Origin: Bog-756 sp963718405
GTDB lineage: Bacteria; Actinomycetota; Acidimicrobiia; Acidimicrobiales; RAAP-2
Assembly: GCA_963718405.1 (NCBI GenBank)
Contig: CAVQYZ010000002.1
Location: 124,001 to 188,000, forward strand
Direction: 5' to 3'
DNA length: 64,000 nucleotides
A program made the translations under genes and the position numbers. The notes below the pieces were generated by a model. It saw only the letters and a program-made list of their open reading frames with translations. It was not told the DNA's origin and made no database searches. Below, piece by piece: positions 7,520 through 17,153 of the stretch. Numbering within the stretch: the stretch's first letter is position 1; each line of letters begins with the position of its first letter.

Positions 7520-7924
7520 TCAAGCGGTGAGGGCGTCGGTGAGCGGTCCGATACCGGCCAGCCGGGCGGCCAACGCCTCGGTGAGTTGGTAACGCGCCGC
7601 CAGCACGCCGGGGTCGGTGTAGCTGACCCGGGTCTGGCCCCCGTCATCCCACACCAGCACCTTGAGCGGAAGATCGAGAGCTGCCAGCGGTGACGCCTGC
7701 ATGACCGGCGTCCCACCGGCCGGGCTCCCGAAGACGACCAGCTTGGTGTCGCGGAGCTCGAGTCCCACCCGGCTGGCCTCGCCGCTGTGGTCCACCACGA
7801 CGAAGACCTTCATGCCTCGCTCGTCGATGAGCCGGGTGAGATCGGCTACCGCCTCGTCCACCGAGCCCGATCGGTCCTTGGTGATGATCCCCGGATCGGC
7901 ACCTTTCGCGGCACCTTCGACCAT
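7520..7924 (-). CDS. DUF302-family protein
   Basis: 134 residues from the ATG at 7924. It has the DUF302 layout: SGSVDEAVADLTRLIDERGMKVF (the helix then first strand), VDHSGEASRVG, LRDTKLVVFGSPAGGTPVM, LPLKVLVWDDGGQTRVSY. This beta-alpha-beta domain of unknown biochemical role is found alone or fused to redox proteins; it forms dimers in known structures. The frame is open upstream into the preceding gene, but the ATG at 7924 starts exactly at the domain. Likely in one transcript with the frameshifted gene at 7986-8512 (61 bases between). Confidence 0.8.
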   Translation of the reverse strand: MVEGAAKGADPGIITKDRSGSVDEAVADLTRLIDERGMKVFVVVDHSGEASRVGLELRDTKLVVFGSPAGGTPVMQASPLAALDLPLKVLVWDDGGQTRVSYTDPGVLAARYQLTEALAARLAGIGPLTDALTA

Positions 7925-7985
7925 GGCCTGACCTCCCAACCGGCCCTCGTGGCCGTGGGGGCAGATTAGCCAGTGGCGTCCTCGG

Positions 7986-8512
7986 CTAGGTGAGCGGCGC
8001 GGAGGCCGGCGGCGGCGGTTGCACCAATAAGGGGAGCGAGGATCGGTCCTCACCATCGGCCGTCGCCGACGGTACGGGGATGCTCGGAACCGACGGTATG
8101 GGAAGACCCTGGTGGGTCTCGCCAGCAGGCCGGTGTCGTACCGCCGTCTCCTGATCGAAGGCCGGCAGGAGACCGATCGATGAACGATCCGTGGCTCCGA
8201 ACGAGGACGGGATCGGGGTTTTGGCAATGTGCCCGGCCCCTTTGCCCTTCCCTTGCCCTTGCCTTTGCCTTTGCCCGCCCCGCCCGATGAGCTGAAGGAA
8301 GGGGCGAGAGGTCGACTGGCCGACTCCACCGCTTTCTCCATCAACGAGTTCCCGGCCGAGGGGGTGCCGTAGTGGGCCAGATCGAAGTCGTAGAAGCCGG
8401 AACTGGCCGCCCGTCGGATCTTCTGGTCGTGGGAGTGCTTCACCCGGAGCGCCACGATCAAGAGCACCATCAAAGCGACGAAGGCGGCGATGGCAATCTC
8501 GAAGGGCGGCAT
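7986..8512 (-). CDS. Single-pass membrane protein with Lys-Gly repeat; frameshifted
   Basis: Starts at the ATG at 8512 (GAGGAG five bases upstream) with one membrane helix (IAIAAFVALMVLLIVALRV), then a cytoplasmic stretch containing FYDFDLAHYGTPSAGNSLME, a Gly-Lys repeat and a Ser/Pro-rich tail ending LVQPPPPASAPLT. The tail is in a different frame from the start: inside the (GGCAAR)n tract near 8246-8272 one unit has five bases instead of six. Restoring one C gives a continuous protein of about 175 residues. Reading without the shift runs on into the DUF302 frame and gives Arg-rich nonsense. Unknown function. Confidence 0.55.
8230..8275 (-). repeat. GGCAAA/GGCAAG hexamer tract with one 5-base unit
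   Basis: On the minus strand the order is two GGCAAA, two GGCAAG, one GGAAG, one GGCAAA. The short unit breaks the frame of the surrounding gene. Confidence 0.8.
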
Positions 8513-8714
8513 GCTGTCTCCTCGGGACGTCGCCACTCCTGGTGCCGACGTCGTCTCTGCTTCCTCCCCATCGTACTGGACGAGATGTCAAAAACGCACT
8601 GGTGCCATCAAAAAATTCTGCGCCCGGGGGAGGGGTGACGATTGTGTGCTGATCAGTGAAGTTGGCGTCTCGGCCAGGGGAGCAGGTGCTCCTTGATGCT
8701 GGACCGGACGGCGG
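8513..8714. other. 202-base gap
   Basis: Contains a rare A/T patch (runs of five and six A at 8589-8615), probably the promoter region of the minus-strand gene at 8512, and a small hairpin GGAGCA-GG-TGCTCC at 8679-8692 downstream of the next minus-strand gene. Confidence 0.4.
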
Positions 8715-9935
8715 TCAGTCTCGAGCCGGTTCGGATCCCCGGTCCGCTCCGGCGTGCGACCGGTTCGACCCGGTCGACTCCGGCTCCCCGCCGTCGAGTC
8801 CCAACAGCTCGGCCGACGGCGCACGGAGTGGCGCGGCGACCAGGGCCGGGACCATCCGCGCCGGGTGCAGGGGATCGGCATCGACGTCGCGCACCGGATG
8901 GCGTTGGTCTGATCCGTTGACATCGCCGGGGATGACGGCCCCGAAGGCCTCGAACACTCCACCCGGGCCCCACGGATCTGCCCCCACCCGATCCGAGAGG
9001 GATGCCGGTCGACGGTGGCGTCGGGTGGCCAACACCGCCAGCCCTCCCACTGCCACTACCAGAACGACGAGGACCACCACCCACGCGGAGATCCCGCCTC
9101 CGGCCGGAGTGGTCGGCTTCGGAGCGGCAGGTACCGGGGTGACGTCGGACGATCCCCGGGGGTCCCCGGTGCGGATGGCCTGGTACTGCAGGTAGCTGAC
9201 CGAGATGGCCTCGGAGGGGGTGAGGGCACCCGGGTTCGATGCCGACGATGCCGACGCCAGCTCCGTCATGACCACGTACCGCCCGGCCCGGAAGACCACG
9301 ATCTGCTCGACGGCCCGCACCGGGGAGGAGATGTGGATCGAGTAGCCGTGGGCCGAGGGAACACTGGGCACATCGAACGGAATTGACGACGACCCGGCGA
9401 ACGGTGCCTGGAGGCCGGCAGCGAAGGACTTGGCATCGTCGAGGCGCGGAATGCGGAAGAACAGGACGGCGAGGTCGTTCGATCCGCGACCGGGTCCCGA
9501 CCCGTCGGCCCACAACCGGATATAGGCCCCGAAGTGTGGTTGGTTGGCCAGCCCTTCGAACTGTCGCTCCGCCTGATGGGGTGCAGACGACTGGGAGGCG
9601 AACTCCTCCGCGGTCAAGGGGCCGTTGGTGGGCCCGGGCGGGGCGGCCCGATAGCCGGGCAGAGGTCGGGAGATGACCATCGATGCCAGGGGTGGGTTGA
9701 CCGGAAGGGCCCCGGCACTGGCGGGTGTGCTGAGGATGGACGCCTGGAGAACCATGGCCAGCACCGCGACCACCAACACGCCCACGCACGTCGTCGCCAC
9801 CACCGTCGCCCCGACCCCGACCCCGGCCCCGGCCCCGGCCTCGACCCCGGCCTCGGCCTCGACCCCGGCTGCGGCCCGAGTCCGGGCGGATCTGATCGCG
9901 GCCCCATTCGGCGGGCGCCTCCGGGGTGCCGTCAT
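8715..9935 (-). CDS. Two-helix membrane protein with large extracellular domain
   Basis: 406 residues. A basic N-terminus with a Val/Gly/Ala repeat (GVEAEAGVEAGAGAGVGVGA) leads to a membrane helix near residues 42-63, then about 210 extracytoplasmic residues (strands such as DLAVLFFRIPRLDDAKSFAAGL), a second membrane helix near 282-304 (WVVVLVVLVVAVGGLAVLAT), and a cytoplasmic tail of about 100 residues. The middle resembles actinobacterial substrate-free lipoprotein-like DUF domains, but I cannot name a family. TAGGGT lies eight bases before the ATG. Confidence 0.7.
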   Translation of the reverse strand: MTAPRRRPPNGAAIRSARTRAAAGVEAEAGVEAGAGAGVGVGATVVATTCVGVLVVAVLAMVLQASILSTPASAGALPVNPPLASMVISRPLPGYRAAPPGPTNGPLTAEEFASQSSAPHQAERQFEGLANQPHFGAYIRLWADGSGPGRGSNDLAVLFFRIPRLDDAKSFAAGLQAPFAGSSSIPFDVPSVPSAHGYSIHISSPVRAVEQIVVFRAGRYVVMTELASASSASNPGALTPSEAISVSYLQYQAIRTGDPRGSSDVTPVPAAPKPTTPAGGGISAWVVVLVVLVVAVGGLAVLATRRHRRPASLSDRVGADPWGPGGVFEAFGAVIPGDVNGSDQRHPVRDVDADPLHPARMVPALVAAPLRAPSAELLGLDGGEPESTGSNRSHAGADRGSEPARD

Positions 9936-9943
9936 AGGCTGCG

Positions 9944-9949
9944 ACCCTA
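9944..9949 (-). promoter_or_regulatory. Candidate -10 element, leaderless membrane protein gene
   Basis: TAGGGT on the minus strand, eight bases before the ATG at 9935. Confidence 0.45.
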
Positions 9950-12900
9950 GGCCACGAAGTACTTGGCTTGGGGATGATGGCAGATGATGGCGGTGGTGGT
10001 CTGCTCCGGCTCCAGCTGGAACCCTTCGCTGACCTCAACCCCGATGCGACCGGCGTCGAGGAGCTCGACCACCTTGGCGTTGTCCTCAAGATTGGGGCAG
10101 GCCGGGTAGCCCCACGAGTAGCGGCCACCCCGGTACTTCTGGCGGAACAGACCGGTGAGGTTGGGCCCGTCCTGGTCGGCGAACTCCAGTTCCTCCCGGA
10201 TCCGGCGATGCCAGTACTCGGCCAATGCCTCGGCCATCTCCACCCCCAGGCCATGGAGGTACAGGTACTGCTGGTACTGGTTCTCGTCGAACAGCCGTTT
10301 GGCCTCCTCGCTCACCCGGGAGCCCATGGTCACCACCATGAAGCTGGCCCAGTCGGGCTCACCGGACTCGACGGACCGGAAGAAGTCGCTGATGCACAGC
10401 CAGGGCTCATCGGTCTGGCGGGGGAAGGTGTAGCGGGTCAGTTCGTCGGTCCGGCTCTCGTCCTTGAAGATGACCAGGTCGTCCCCGTCGGCGTTGGCGG
10501 CGAAATGGCCCCAGGCCACCTGGGGGACCAGCAGCTGGCCGGCCTGGGCGATGGCCAGCTGCTCGCGCAGCAGTGAGCGGACCCGGTCCTTGAAGGCCGG
10601 GTCGTTCTCGCCGCTGTCGGGGCGGAACCCCCACTGGTTGCGGAACAGGGCGGTCTCGTTGAGGTAGGCGGCGATGTCGTCGATGGCCATGCCCTTGGCC
10701 ACCCGGCTGCCCAAAAACGGCGGCTTGAAGGTCGGGTTGTCGGTGACCACCTCGGGCGAACGGGCCGGCAGGGTCTCGCCGCGCTCCAGGGCCTCGGCCG
10801 CGGCCTGCTTGCGCAGCTCGCTCTTGCGGGGCCCGAGGTCGCGACCGCCGATGGCCGTGCCGAACTCCGGATCGTCCTCCCCGGACTTGGACAGCTCGAC
10901 CAGACCGGTCCATGGTGCGCAGGCCCTCGAAGGCGTCCTTGCCGTAGAAGAGCCGCCCGTCGTAGACCTGGCGCAGGTCGCGCTCGACGTAGGTGCGGGT
11001 GAGGGCGGCGCCGCCCAGTATCACCGGGATGTGGGACAGGTTGCGGCGGTTCAGCTCCTCCAGGTTGTCCCGCATGATGAGGGTGGACTTGACCAGAAGC
11101 CCGCTCATGCCGATGGCGTCGGCGTTCCACTCCTCCAGGGCGGCCACCATGTCACCGATGCCCACCTTGATCCCGAGGTTCTTCACCGTGTAGCCGTTGT
11201 TGGTGAGGATGATGTCGACCAGGTTCTTCCCGATGTCGTGCACATCACCCTTGACCGTGGCCAGCACCATCACCCCCTTGCCCCCCTGGTCGGCCTTCTC
11301 CATGAACGGCTCCAGGTAGGCCACCGCGGTCTTCATGGTCTCGGCCGAACCGAGCACGAAGGGCAGCTGCATCTCGCCCGAGGCGAACAGCTCGCCCACC
11401 ACCTTCATGCCGGCCAGCAGGAACTCGTTGATGATGATGAGCGGGGTGGTGCCCTCGGCCATGGCCTGGTCCAGGTCGGCCTCGATGCCGTTGCGGTCGC
11501 CGTCGATGATGCGGTGCTCGAGCCGTTGGCCGACCGGCCATCCCGACCGGTCCTCGGTGGCCGCCGCGGTGGAGGCCGACACCCCTTCGAAGATGGCCAG
11601 CAACTCGGTCAACGGGTCGTAGCCGTCGTGCCGACGGTCGTAGACCAGGTCCAGGCAGACCTCCCGGGCCCGCTGATCGATCTTCGACAGCGGCAGGATC
11701 TTGGAGGCGTGCACGATGGCGGCATCCAGCCCGGCCTCCACGCACTCGTGCAGGAACACCGAGTTGAGGACCTGGCGGGCCGCCGGATTGAGCCCGAACG
11801 ACACATTGGAGAGACCCAGGATGGTGTAGACCCCGGGCAGCTCGGCCTTGATCCGCCGGATGCCCTCGATGGTCTCGATTCCGTCCTTGCGACTCTCCTC
11901 CATGCCCGTGGACAACGGGAGGGCCAGGGCGTCGAACAGCAGGTCCTCGGGCCGGAGTCCGTACCGCTCGACGGCGATGTCGTGGATGGCGGTGGCGGCC
12001 CGCACCTTCCAGTCGGCGGTCCGGGCCTGCCCCTCGGTGTCGATGCAGGTGCACACCACGGCGGCACCGAACTCCTTGGCCAGGGTCAGGAACGAGTCGA
12101 GCCGGGTGCCCACCTCGTCGCCCTCTTCCAGGTTCACCGAGTTGATGACCGCCCGCCCGCCGATCCAGGACAGGGCGGTCTCCACCACCGGGGCTTCGGT
12201 GGAGTCGACCATCAGTGGGGCCGTCGACTGGGTGGCGAAGCGCGAGGCCACCTCTTCCATGTCGGCCACGCCGTCGGCCCCGGTGTAGTCGACGCACACG
12301 TCGATGAGATGGGAGCCCTCTTTGACCTGATCGCGGGCCATGGCCACACAGGTGTCCCAGTCGGCTTCGAGCATGGCCTCGCGGAACTTCTTCGAACCGT
12401 TGGCGTTGGTGCGCTCCCCGACCACCAGAAAGGAGGTGTCCTGGGTGAAGGGCACCTGGGTGTAGATGGAGGCGGCCCCATAGTCGGGCACCGGCTGACG
12501 GGGCTTGGGGGTGAGGTCGGCGCAGGCCTCCACCACCGCGGCCAGGTGGGCCGGGGTGGTGCCACAGCATCCGCCGACCACCGAGACGCCCAGCTCGCTG
12601 ACGAACTGACGGTGGAACTCGGCCAACTGGTCGGGGGTCAGGTCGTAGTGCATGGCCCCGTCGACCACCGAGGGCAGGCCGGCGTTGGGCAGGCAGCTGA
12701 TCGGCACGGAAGCGTGGCCGGTCAGGTGGCGGAGGGGCTCGAACATCTCGGCGGGGCCGGTGGCACAGTTGAGCCCGATCAGATCGATGTCCATGGCCTC
12801 GAGGGCACAGAGGGCCGCGCCGATCTCGGTGCCGGGCAGCATGGTGCCGGTCAGTTCGATGGTCACCTGGGTCTGGATGGGCAGGAAGAGGTCGGCCGCC

Positions 12901-13457
12901 TTCATGGCCCGGCGCGCCCCGTTGATGGCCGCTTTGGCCTGCAGCAGGTCGAAGACCGTCTCGATGATGATGAGGTCCACGCCCCCCTCGAGGAGGGCGG
13001 CAGCCTGCTCCTGGTAGGCGTCGCGGAGGTCGGCGTAGCGGATCTGCCCGAGGGTGGGGAACTTGGTGCCCGGCCCGATGCTCCCGGCCACCCACCGGGG
13101 CCGGCCCGGGGTGGAGAAGTCGTCGGCCGCCCCGCGGGCCAGGGTGGCGGCGGCCAGGTTGAGCTCGTGAACCCGGTGGGCCTGCCCGTACTCTGCCAGC
13201 ACCGGGGCGAAGGCCCCGAAGGTGTCGGTCTCGACCACGTCGCACCCGACCTCGAAGAACGAGCGGTGGACCCGGTCGACGGCGTCGGGCCGGGTCACCA
13301 CCAAGAGCTCGTTGCAGCCCTCGAGGTCCGGGCCACCGAAGTCCTCGGCGGTCAGCTCGGCCAGCTGCAGGTTGGTGCCCATGGCACCGTCGAACACCAC
13401 CACCCGCTCGGATACCGCCTGGAGGTAGCTGGAGGATGAGAGGTTCCGGACGCCCAT
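9947..13457 (-). CDS. metH: Cobalamin-dependent methionine synthase, one frameshift
   Basis: Transfers the methyl group of methyltetrahydrofolate to homocysteine through cobalamin. All four modules are visible: homocysteine domain (VVFDGAMGTNLQ; zinc cysteines in GLNCATGP and VVGGCCGTT), pterin domain (VGERTNANGSKKF), B12 domain (GDVHDIGKNLVDIIL with the axial His) and the AdoMet reactivation domain (ALAEYWHRRIREELEF ... HHPQAKYF). The last module is in another frame: after GLRTMD the frame breaks near 10901-10910, and one base too many (gaccggtctgg) explains it. Rejoined length is about 1170 residues, as expected. The ATG at 13457 has no long leader, so no riboswitch is likely. Confidence 0.93.
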
Positions 13458-13466
13458 GACCAATCA

Positions 13467-13472
13467 AGGCTA
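13467..13472 (-). promoter_or_regulatory. Candidate -10 element for metH
   Basis: TAGCCT on the minus strand, nine bases before the metH ATG, implying a leader of only a few bases. Confidence 0.3.
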
Positions 13473-13627
13473 TCGGGGACCGGTCCTGCTCTGGGCAGAA
13501 TTCCCTCCGGGCGGCCCGTCGGACCTGCCGGAGCCGACGGGGGAGCCTCCATGGAGGGGTGGGTTGGGGAGTCGCCAGGGGGCTTCGACGGTTGTCGTTT
13601 AGCATCGTCCCGGTGACCACGGTGTCG

Positions 13628-13698
13628 GTGAGGACCTAGCAGTGGTGAGGACCGAGCAGTGGTGAGGACCGAGCAGTGGTGATGAGGACCGAGCAGTG
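13628..13698 (+). repeat. 17-bp tandem repeat carrying start-codon sequence
   Basis: Three copies of gtgaggacc(t/g)agcagtg (13628-13644, 13645-13661, 13662-13678), then a 20-base variant (13679-13698), then gtgagg opening the adenosyltransferase gene. Each unit begins with the same GTG AGG that starts the gene. Confidence 0.9.
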
Positions 13699-14298
13699 GT
13701 GAGGATCTATACCAAGACGGGTGACGACGGGACCACCGGTCTTCTCTACGGCGGTCGGGTGCCCAAGGACTCGGCCGTCATCAACATCAACGGCACCGTG
13801 GACGAGGCCCAGGCGGTCATGGGGATGGCCCGGGCCGAGGCCGAGCGGGGCTCCGAGCTGGACCTGTTGTTGACCAGGTTGGAGCGGGATCTGTATGTCT
13901 TGATGGCCGAAGTGGCCACCAATCCCGCCCGGCGATCGAAGCTGGTCCCGGGCCAGACCCAGGTCACCGAGGAGATGGTGTCGTACCTGGAGGAGCAGAT
14001 CGACCAGTTCATCAAGCGGTTCGACATGCCCGCCGATTTCGTGATCCCCGGAGCCAACCGGGCCTCGGCCGCCCTGGACCAGGCCCGCACCGTGGTGCGC
14101 CGGGCCGAGCGGTTGCTGGTATCCGAGCCGATGGCCGACTCCCAGGTGGGCCGGTACCTCAATCGGCTGTCCGACCTGTTGTGGGCCATGGCCCGTTGGA
14201 CCGAGGGCGACCATCACCTTCTATCCCATGGCTCCCCTCGCCGGCCCCGCCCACCGAAGGACGGCCCGATCGACAGCGAGAGTGGGGCCGACGGATGA
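13699..14298 (+). CDS. ATP:cob(I)alamin adenosyltransferase, PduO type
   Basis: 199 residues from the GTG at 13699 (GTG at 13696 is equivalent). The PduO-type signature is complete: N-terminal RIYTKTGDDGTTGLLYGGR binds ATP, and RASAALDQARTVVRRAERLL is the family helix with the conserved Arg pairs. It makes adenosylcobalamin, the coenzyme of the methylmalonyl-CoA mutase encoded at 23.4 kb. The last 25 residues are a basic, Pro-rich tail beyond the domain. A GAGG lies ten bases upstream, inside a 17-bp repeat array. Confidence 0.92.
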   Translation: MRIYTKTGDDGTTGLLYGGRVPKDSAVININGTVDEAQAVMGMARAEAERGSELDLLLTRLERDLYVLMAEVATNPARRSKLVPGQTQVTEEMVSYLEEQIDQFIKRFDMPADFVIPGANRASAALDQARTVVRRAERLLVSEPMADSQVGRYLNRLSDLLWAMARWTEGDHHLLSHGSPRRPRPPKDGPIDSESGADG

Positions 14299-14353
14299 GT
14301 TGGCGAACAGTAAGGCCCGTCCATACCGTGCAACCTGTGAGAGGAAACCCGTC

Positions 14354-15997
14354 GTGAACATCGAGGCAGTGGCCGCGGACGCCTTGGGGCCGGAGCTGGA
14401 GGCGCTCGGGGTCCCGGTGGCATCCGGAGAGAACGGCCCCCGACCGCTGTCCGGCCCCCCCGGCCCCACCGAGCTCGATCAGGCTTGGTGCACCCGCCAC
14501 GCCTTCACCGGCAAGGTGGGCCAGACGCTGACCTACCGGTCCGGCGGGTCCGACGGCGGACCCGGCAACGGGGCTGCTTCAGGGGGCGGAGCCGGCGGTC
14601 CCACCGGGGCCGAGGTCACCCTGGTCGGGGTGGGAAGCACGGACATGCTGGCCGGCGACCGGGGGCTCGAGTCCCTGCGCCGGGCCTCGGCGGCGTTCGT
14701 CCGGTCCGTGGGGTCGGCGGCAAAAGCGGCGTTCCTGGTGCCCGACCCCATCGACCTGGCCCTCGATGACGCCGCTGCAGCCCTGGCCGAAGGGGCGGCC
14801 CTGGCGTCCTACCGCTACGACGACTTCCGATCCGGGGATCCGCGGGACCAGCTCGGTGCGCTGTCGCTGGCGGGCGGAACTTCTCAGGATCAGGCTCTCC
14901 TGGCCGCCGGGGTGCGCCGGGGAAGCAGGATCGCCGAGTCGGTGGCCCTGGCCCGCGACCTGGTCAACGAGCCACCGAGCTCGCTGACCCCGGAGAAGTT
15001 CGCCGAGACCTTCGTCCGGCGCTTCGCCGAGGTTCCCGAAGTCACGGTCGAGGTGTGGGACGAGGATCGGATCGTCTCCGAAGGGCTGGGCGCTCTGCTC
15101 GGGGTGGCCCGGGGGTCGAACCAGCCGCCCCGGCTGGTGCGGGTCGAGTACCACCCGTCCGACCCCATCGAGGTCGACGGCCGGGTACCCCACCTGGCTC
15201 TGGTCGGCAAAGGGATCACCTTCGACTCCGGCGGTCTGTCACTCAAGACCGCTTCGGGCATGGAGACCATGAAGACCGACATGGGCGGTGCCGCCGCGGT
15301 CATGTCGGCGGTGGATGCCGCCGCCGCTCTCGGGGCGCGCATCAGGATCACCGCCATCGCCCCCCTCACCGAGAACATGCCCGGGGGCTCAGCCATGAAG
15401 CCCGGCGATGTCCTGACCACGCGTAACGGCAAGACCATCGAGGTCCTCAACACCGATGCCGAGGGCCGCCTGGTGCTGGCCGACGGCCTGACCCTGGCTG
15501 TCGAGTCCGAGCCGGACGCCGTCGTGGACCTGGCCACCCTGACCGGGGCCGCGGTGGTGGCCCTGGGCAAGGAGATCGGAGGCCTGCTGGGCAACGACGA
15601 GGACCTGATCGCCGCGGTGCGGGCGGCCGGCGAACGGGCCGGCGAGCCACTGTGGCCCCTGCCCATGCCGGACGACTACCGCAGCCACATCGACTCCGAG
15701 GTGGCCGACATGCGCAACGTGGGGCGTCCGGGTCAGGCCGGGAGCATCGCCGCAGCCATGCTGTTGCGCGAGTTCGTCAGCGACGTCCCCTGGGCCCATC
15801 TGGACATCGCCGGGCCGGCCCGTTCCGACGACAACAGTCGCTATCTGAGCAAGGGTGGGACCGGGTTCGGGGTCCGGGCCCTGGTGTCGCTGGTGACCTC
15901 CGAGGAGTTCGGGCGGGCGTTGGTGGCCGACGCAGGGGACGCGGGTGCGGGATGCAGGGGACGCAGGGTCCGGGTGAAGGTGTCGGTGACGGCGTGA
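14354..15997 (+). CDS. pepA: Leucyl aminopeptidase (M17)
   Basis: 547 residues from the GTG at 14354, which has AGAGGAA upstream; the frame stays open further back into non-coding sequence. The M17 catalytic region is intact: LVGKGITFDSGGLSLK (zinc Lys and Asp), MKTDMGGAAAVM, and NTDAEGRLVLADGL (zinc Asp and Glu, catalytic Arg). It cleaves N-terminal residues from peptides as a cytoplasmic hexamer. A Gly-rich insert (GGPGNGAASGGGAGGPTG) sits in the N-terminal domain and a basic tail (GAGCRGRRVRVKVSVTA) follows the domain; both look like repeat-driven additions. Confidence 0.93.
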   Translation: MNIEAVAADALGPELEALGVPVASGENGPRPLSGPPGPTELDQAWCTRHAFTGKVGQTLTYRSGGSDGGPGNGAASGGGAGGPTGAEVTLVGVGSTDMLAGDRGLESLRRASAAFVRSVGSAAKAAFLVPDPIDLALDDAAAALAEGAALASYRYDDFRSGDPRDQLGALSLAGGTSQDQALLAAGVRRGSRIAESVALARDLVNEPPSSLTPEKFAETFVRRFAEVPEVTVEVWDEDRIVSEGLGALLGVARGSNQPPRLVRVEYHPSDPIEVDGRVPHLALVGKGITFDSGGLSLKTASGMETMKTDMGGAAAVMSAVDAAAALGARIRITAIAPLTENMPGGSAMKPGDVLTTRNGKTIEVLNTDAEGRLVLADGLTLAVESEPDAVVDLATLTGAAVVALGKEIGGLLGNDEDLIAAVRAAGERAGEPLWPLPMPDDYRSHIDSEVADMRNVGRPGQAGSIAAAMLLREFVSDVPWAHLDIAGPARSDDNSRYLSKGGTGFGVRALVSLVTSEEFGRALVADAGDAGAGCRGRRVRVKVSVTA

Positions 15998-16040
15998 AGG
16001 GATCGGTGGTGGCGTGATCGGTGGTGGCGTGATCGGATCG
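15988..16040 (+). repeat. 15-bp tandem repeat over the pepA stop codon
   Basis: The unit tcggtggtggcgtga is present at 16003-16017 and 16018-16032 with degenerate copies on both sides; the pepA TGA at 15995-15997 lies in the first degenerate copy (ggcgtga). The array fills the space up to gpsA. Confidence 0.8.
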
Positions 16041-16045
16041 GTGGC

Positions 16046-17035
16046 ATGAAGATCGCCGTCCTCGGCGCCGGCTCGTGGGGGACCACGGTCGCTTCGCTGG
16101 TGGCACCGCGCCACGACACGGTGCTGTGGGCCCGGGATCCCGACGTGGCCAAGGCCGTCAACATCGAGCACGCCAATACGGCCTATCTGCCCGAGTTCCT
16201 GCTGGCCCGCGAGCTCACGGCCACCTCTGATCTGGAAGAGGCGGTGTGCGACGCCGACCTGTTGATCGTGGGGGTGCCCACCTCGGGCTTCCGGGCCGTG
16301 CTCACGGACGCAGCCACCTGTATGCGTCCGTGGATCCCGGTGGTCAGCCTGTCGAAGGGTCTCGAGAAGGGGTCCCACCTCCGGATGACCGAAGTCATCA
16401 AGGACGTGGCGCCCGGCCACCCGGTGGCCGCCCTCACCGGACCCAACATCGCCCACGAGATCATGTCGGGCATGGCGGCGGCGGCGGTGGTGGCCACCGA
16501 GGACCTGGAGGTGGCCCGGGCCATCCAGAAGGTGGTCACCCGGGGGGTGTTCCGGGTCTACCTCAACGACGACGTGGTCGGTTGCGAGATCGGCGGGGCG
16601 CTCAAGAACGTCATCGCCATCGCCGCCGGCATCGGTGAGGGGCTCGGGGTGGGCGACAACACCCGGGCTGCGGTGATGTCCCGGGGACTGGCCGAACTGA
16701 CCCGGTTGGGCGTGGCCATGGGGGCCAAGCCGGCCACCTTTGCCGGGCTGGCCGGGATGGGTGACCTCATCGCCACCTGCATGAGCCAGTACAGCCGGAA
16801 CCGGGCTGTGGGCGAACAGCTCGGCCGGGGCCGCCAGCTCGACGACATCCTGGCTGACATGCACATGGTGGCCGAAGGGGTGCGCACGGCGACAGTGGCC
16901 CTGGAGCTGGCCGACCGTCACCAGCTCGACCTTCCTATCTGCACCATGATCGACAAGGTGGTCAAAGGTGAGATCGAGCCCTCGGGGGCGTACTGGGGTC
17001 TGACGCCGGCCGGCCACGAGGCCGACCCGGGCTGA
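16046..17035 (+). CDS. gpsA: Glycerol-3-phosphate dehydrogenase [NAD(P)+]
   Basis: 329 residues. The N-terminal MKIAVLGAGSWGTTVA is the GxGxxG dinucleotide site; LSKGLEKGS and GALKNVIAIAAGIGEGLG carry the catalytic lysines; NTRAAVMSRGLAELTRLG is the substrate-phosphate region. The length is normal. It reduces dihydroxyacetone phosphate to sn-glycerol 3-phosphate for phospholipid synthesis. It follows pepA after 48 bases of repeat. A long Pro/Arg-rich stretch past the stop (17036-17153) has no gene. Confidence 0.95.
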   Translation: MKIAVLGAGSWGTTVASLVAPRHDTVLWARDPDVAKAVNIEHANTAYLPEFLLARELTATSDLEEAVCDADLLIVGVPTSGFRAVLTDAATCMRPWIPVVSLSKGLEKGSHLRMTEVIKDVAPGHPVAALTGPNIAHEIMSGMAAAAVVATEDLEVARAIQKVVTRGVFRVYLNDDVVGCEIGGALKNVIAIAAGIGEGLGVGDNTRAAVMSRGLAELTRLGVAMGAKPATFAGLAGMGDLIATCMSQYSRNRAVGEQLGRGRQLDDILADMHMVAEGVRTATVALELADRHQLDLPICTMIDKVVKGEIEPSGAYWGLTPAGHEADPG

Positions 17036-17153
17036 TCCCGGTCCCACCCCGTCCCACCCGGCCGGTCCACCCGGGGCCGGCTCCGGCGGAACTGGTCCCG
17101 GCCGAGCCCATCCCGTCGGAACCCACGAGTCAGAGCCGGGTCGACGGGAGCCC

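Noticed and set aside
8679..8692. Intrinsic terminator at GGAGCA-GG-TGCTCC
   Set aside because: Short stem and no T-run in either direction; left as a note in the gap entry only.
10674..13439. 921-codon open frame on the plus strand opposite metH
   Set aside because: It is the antisense shadow of metH: His/Gly/Val-rich with no domain, kept open only by high GC.
9947..13457. metH as a true pseudogene
   Set aside because: Only one indel, all four domains are well kept on both sides, and several other genes here show the same one-base fault.
13458..13620. Possible cobalamin or SAM/SAH riboswitch upstream of metH
   Set aside because: I could not find the conserved cores, and a -10-like element nine bases before the ATG leaves almost no leader.
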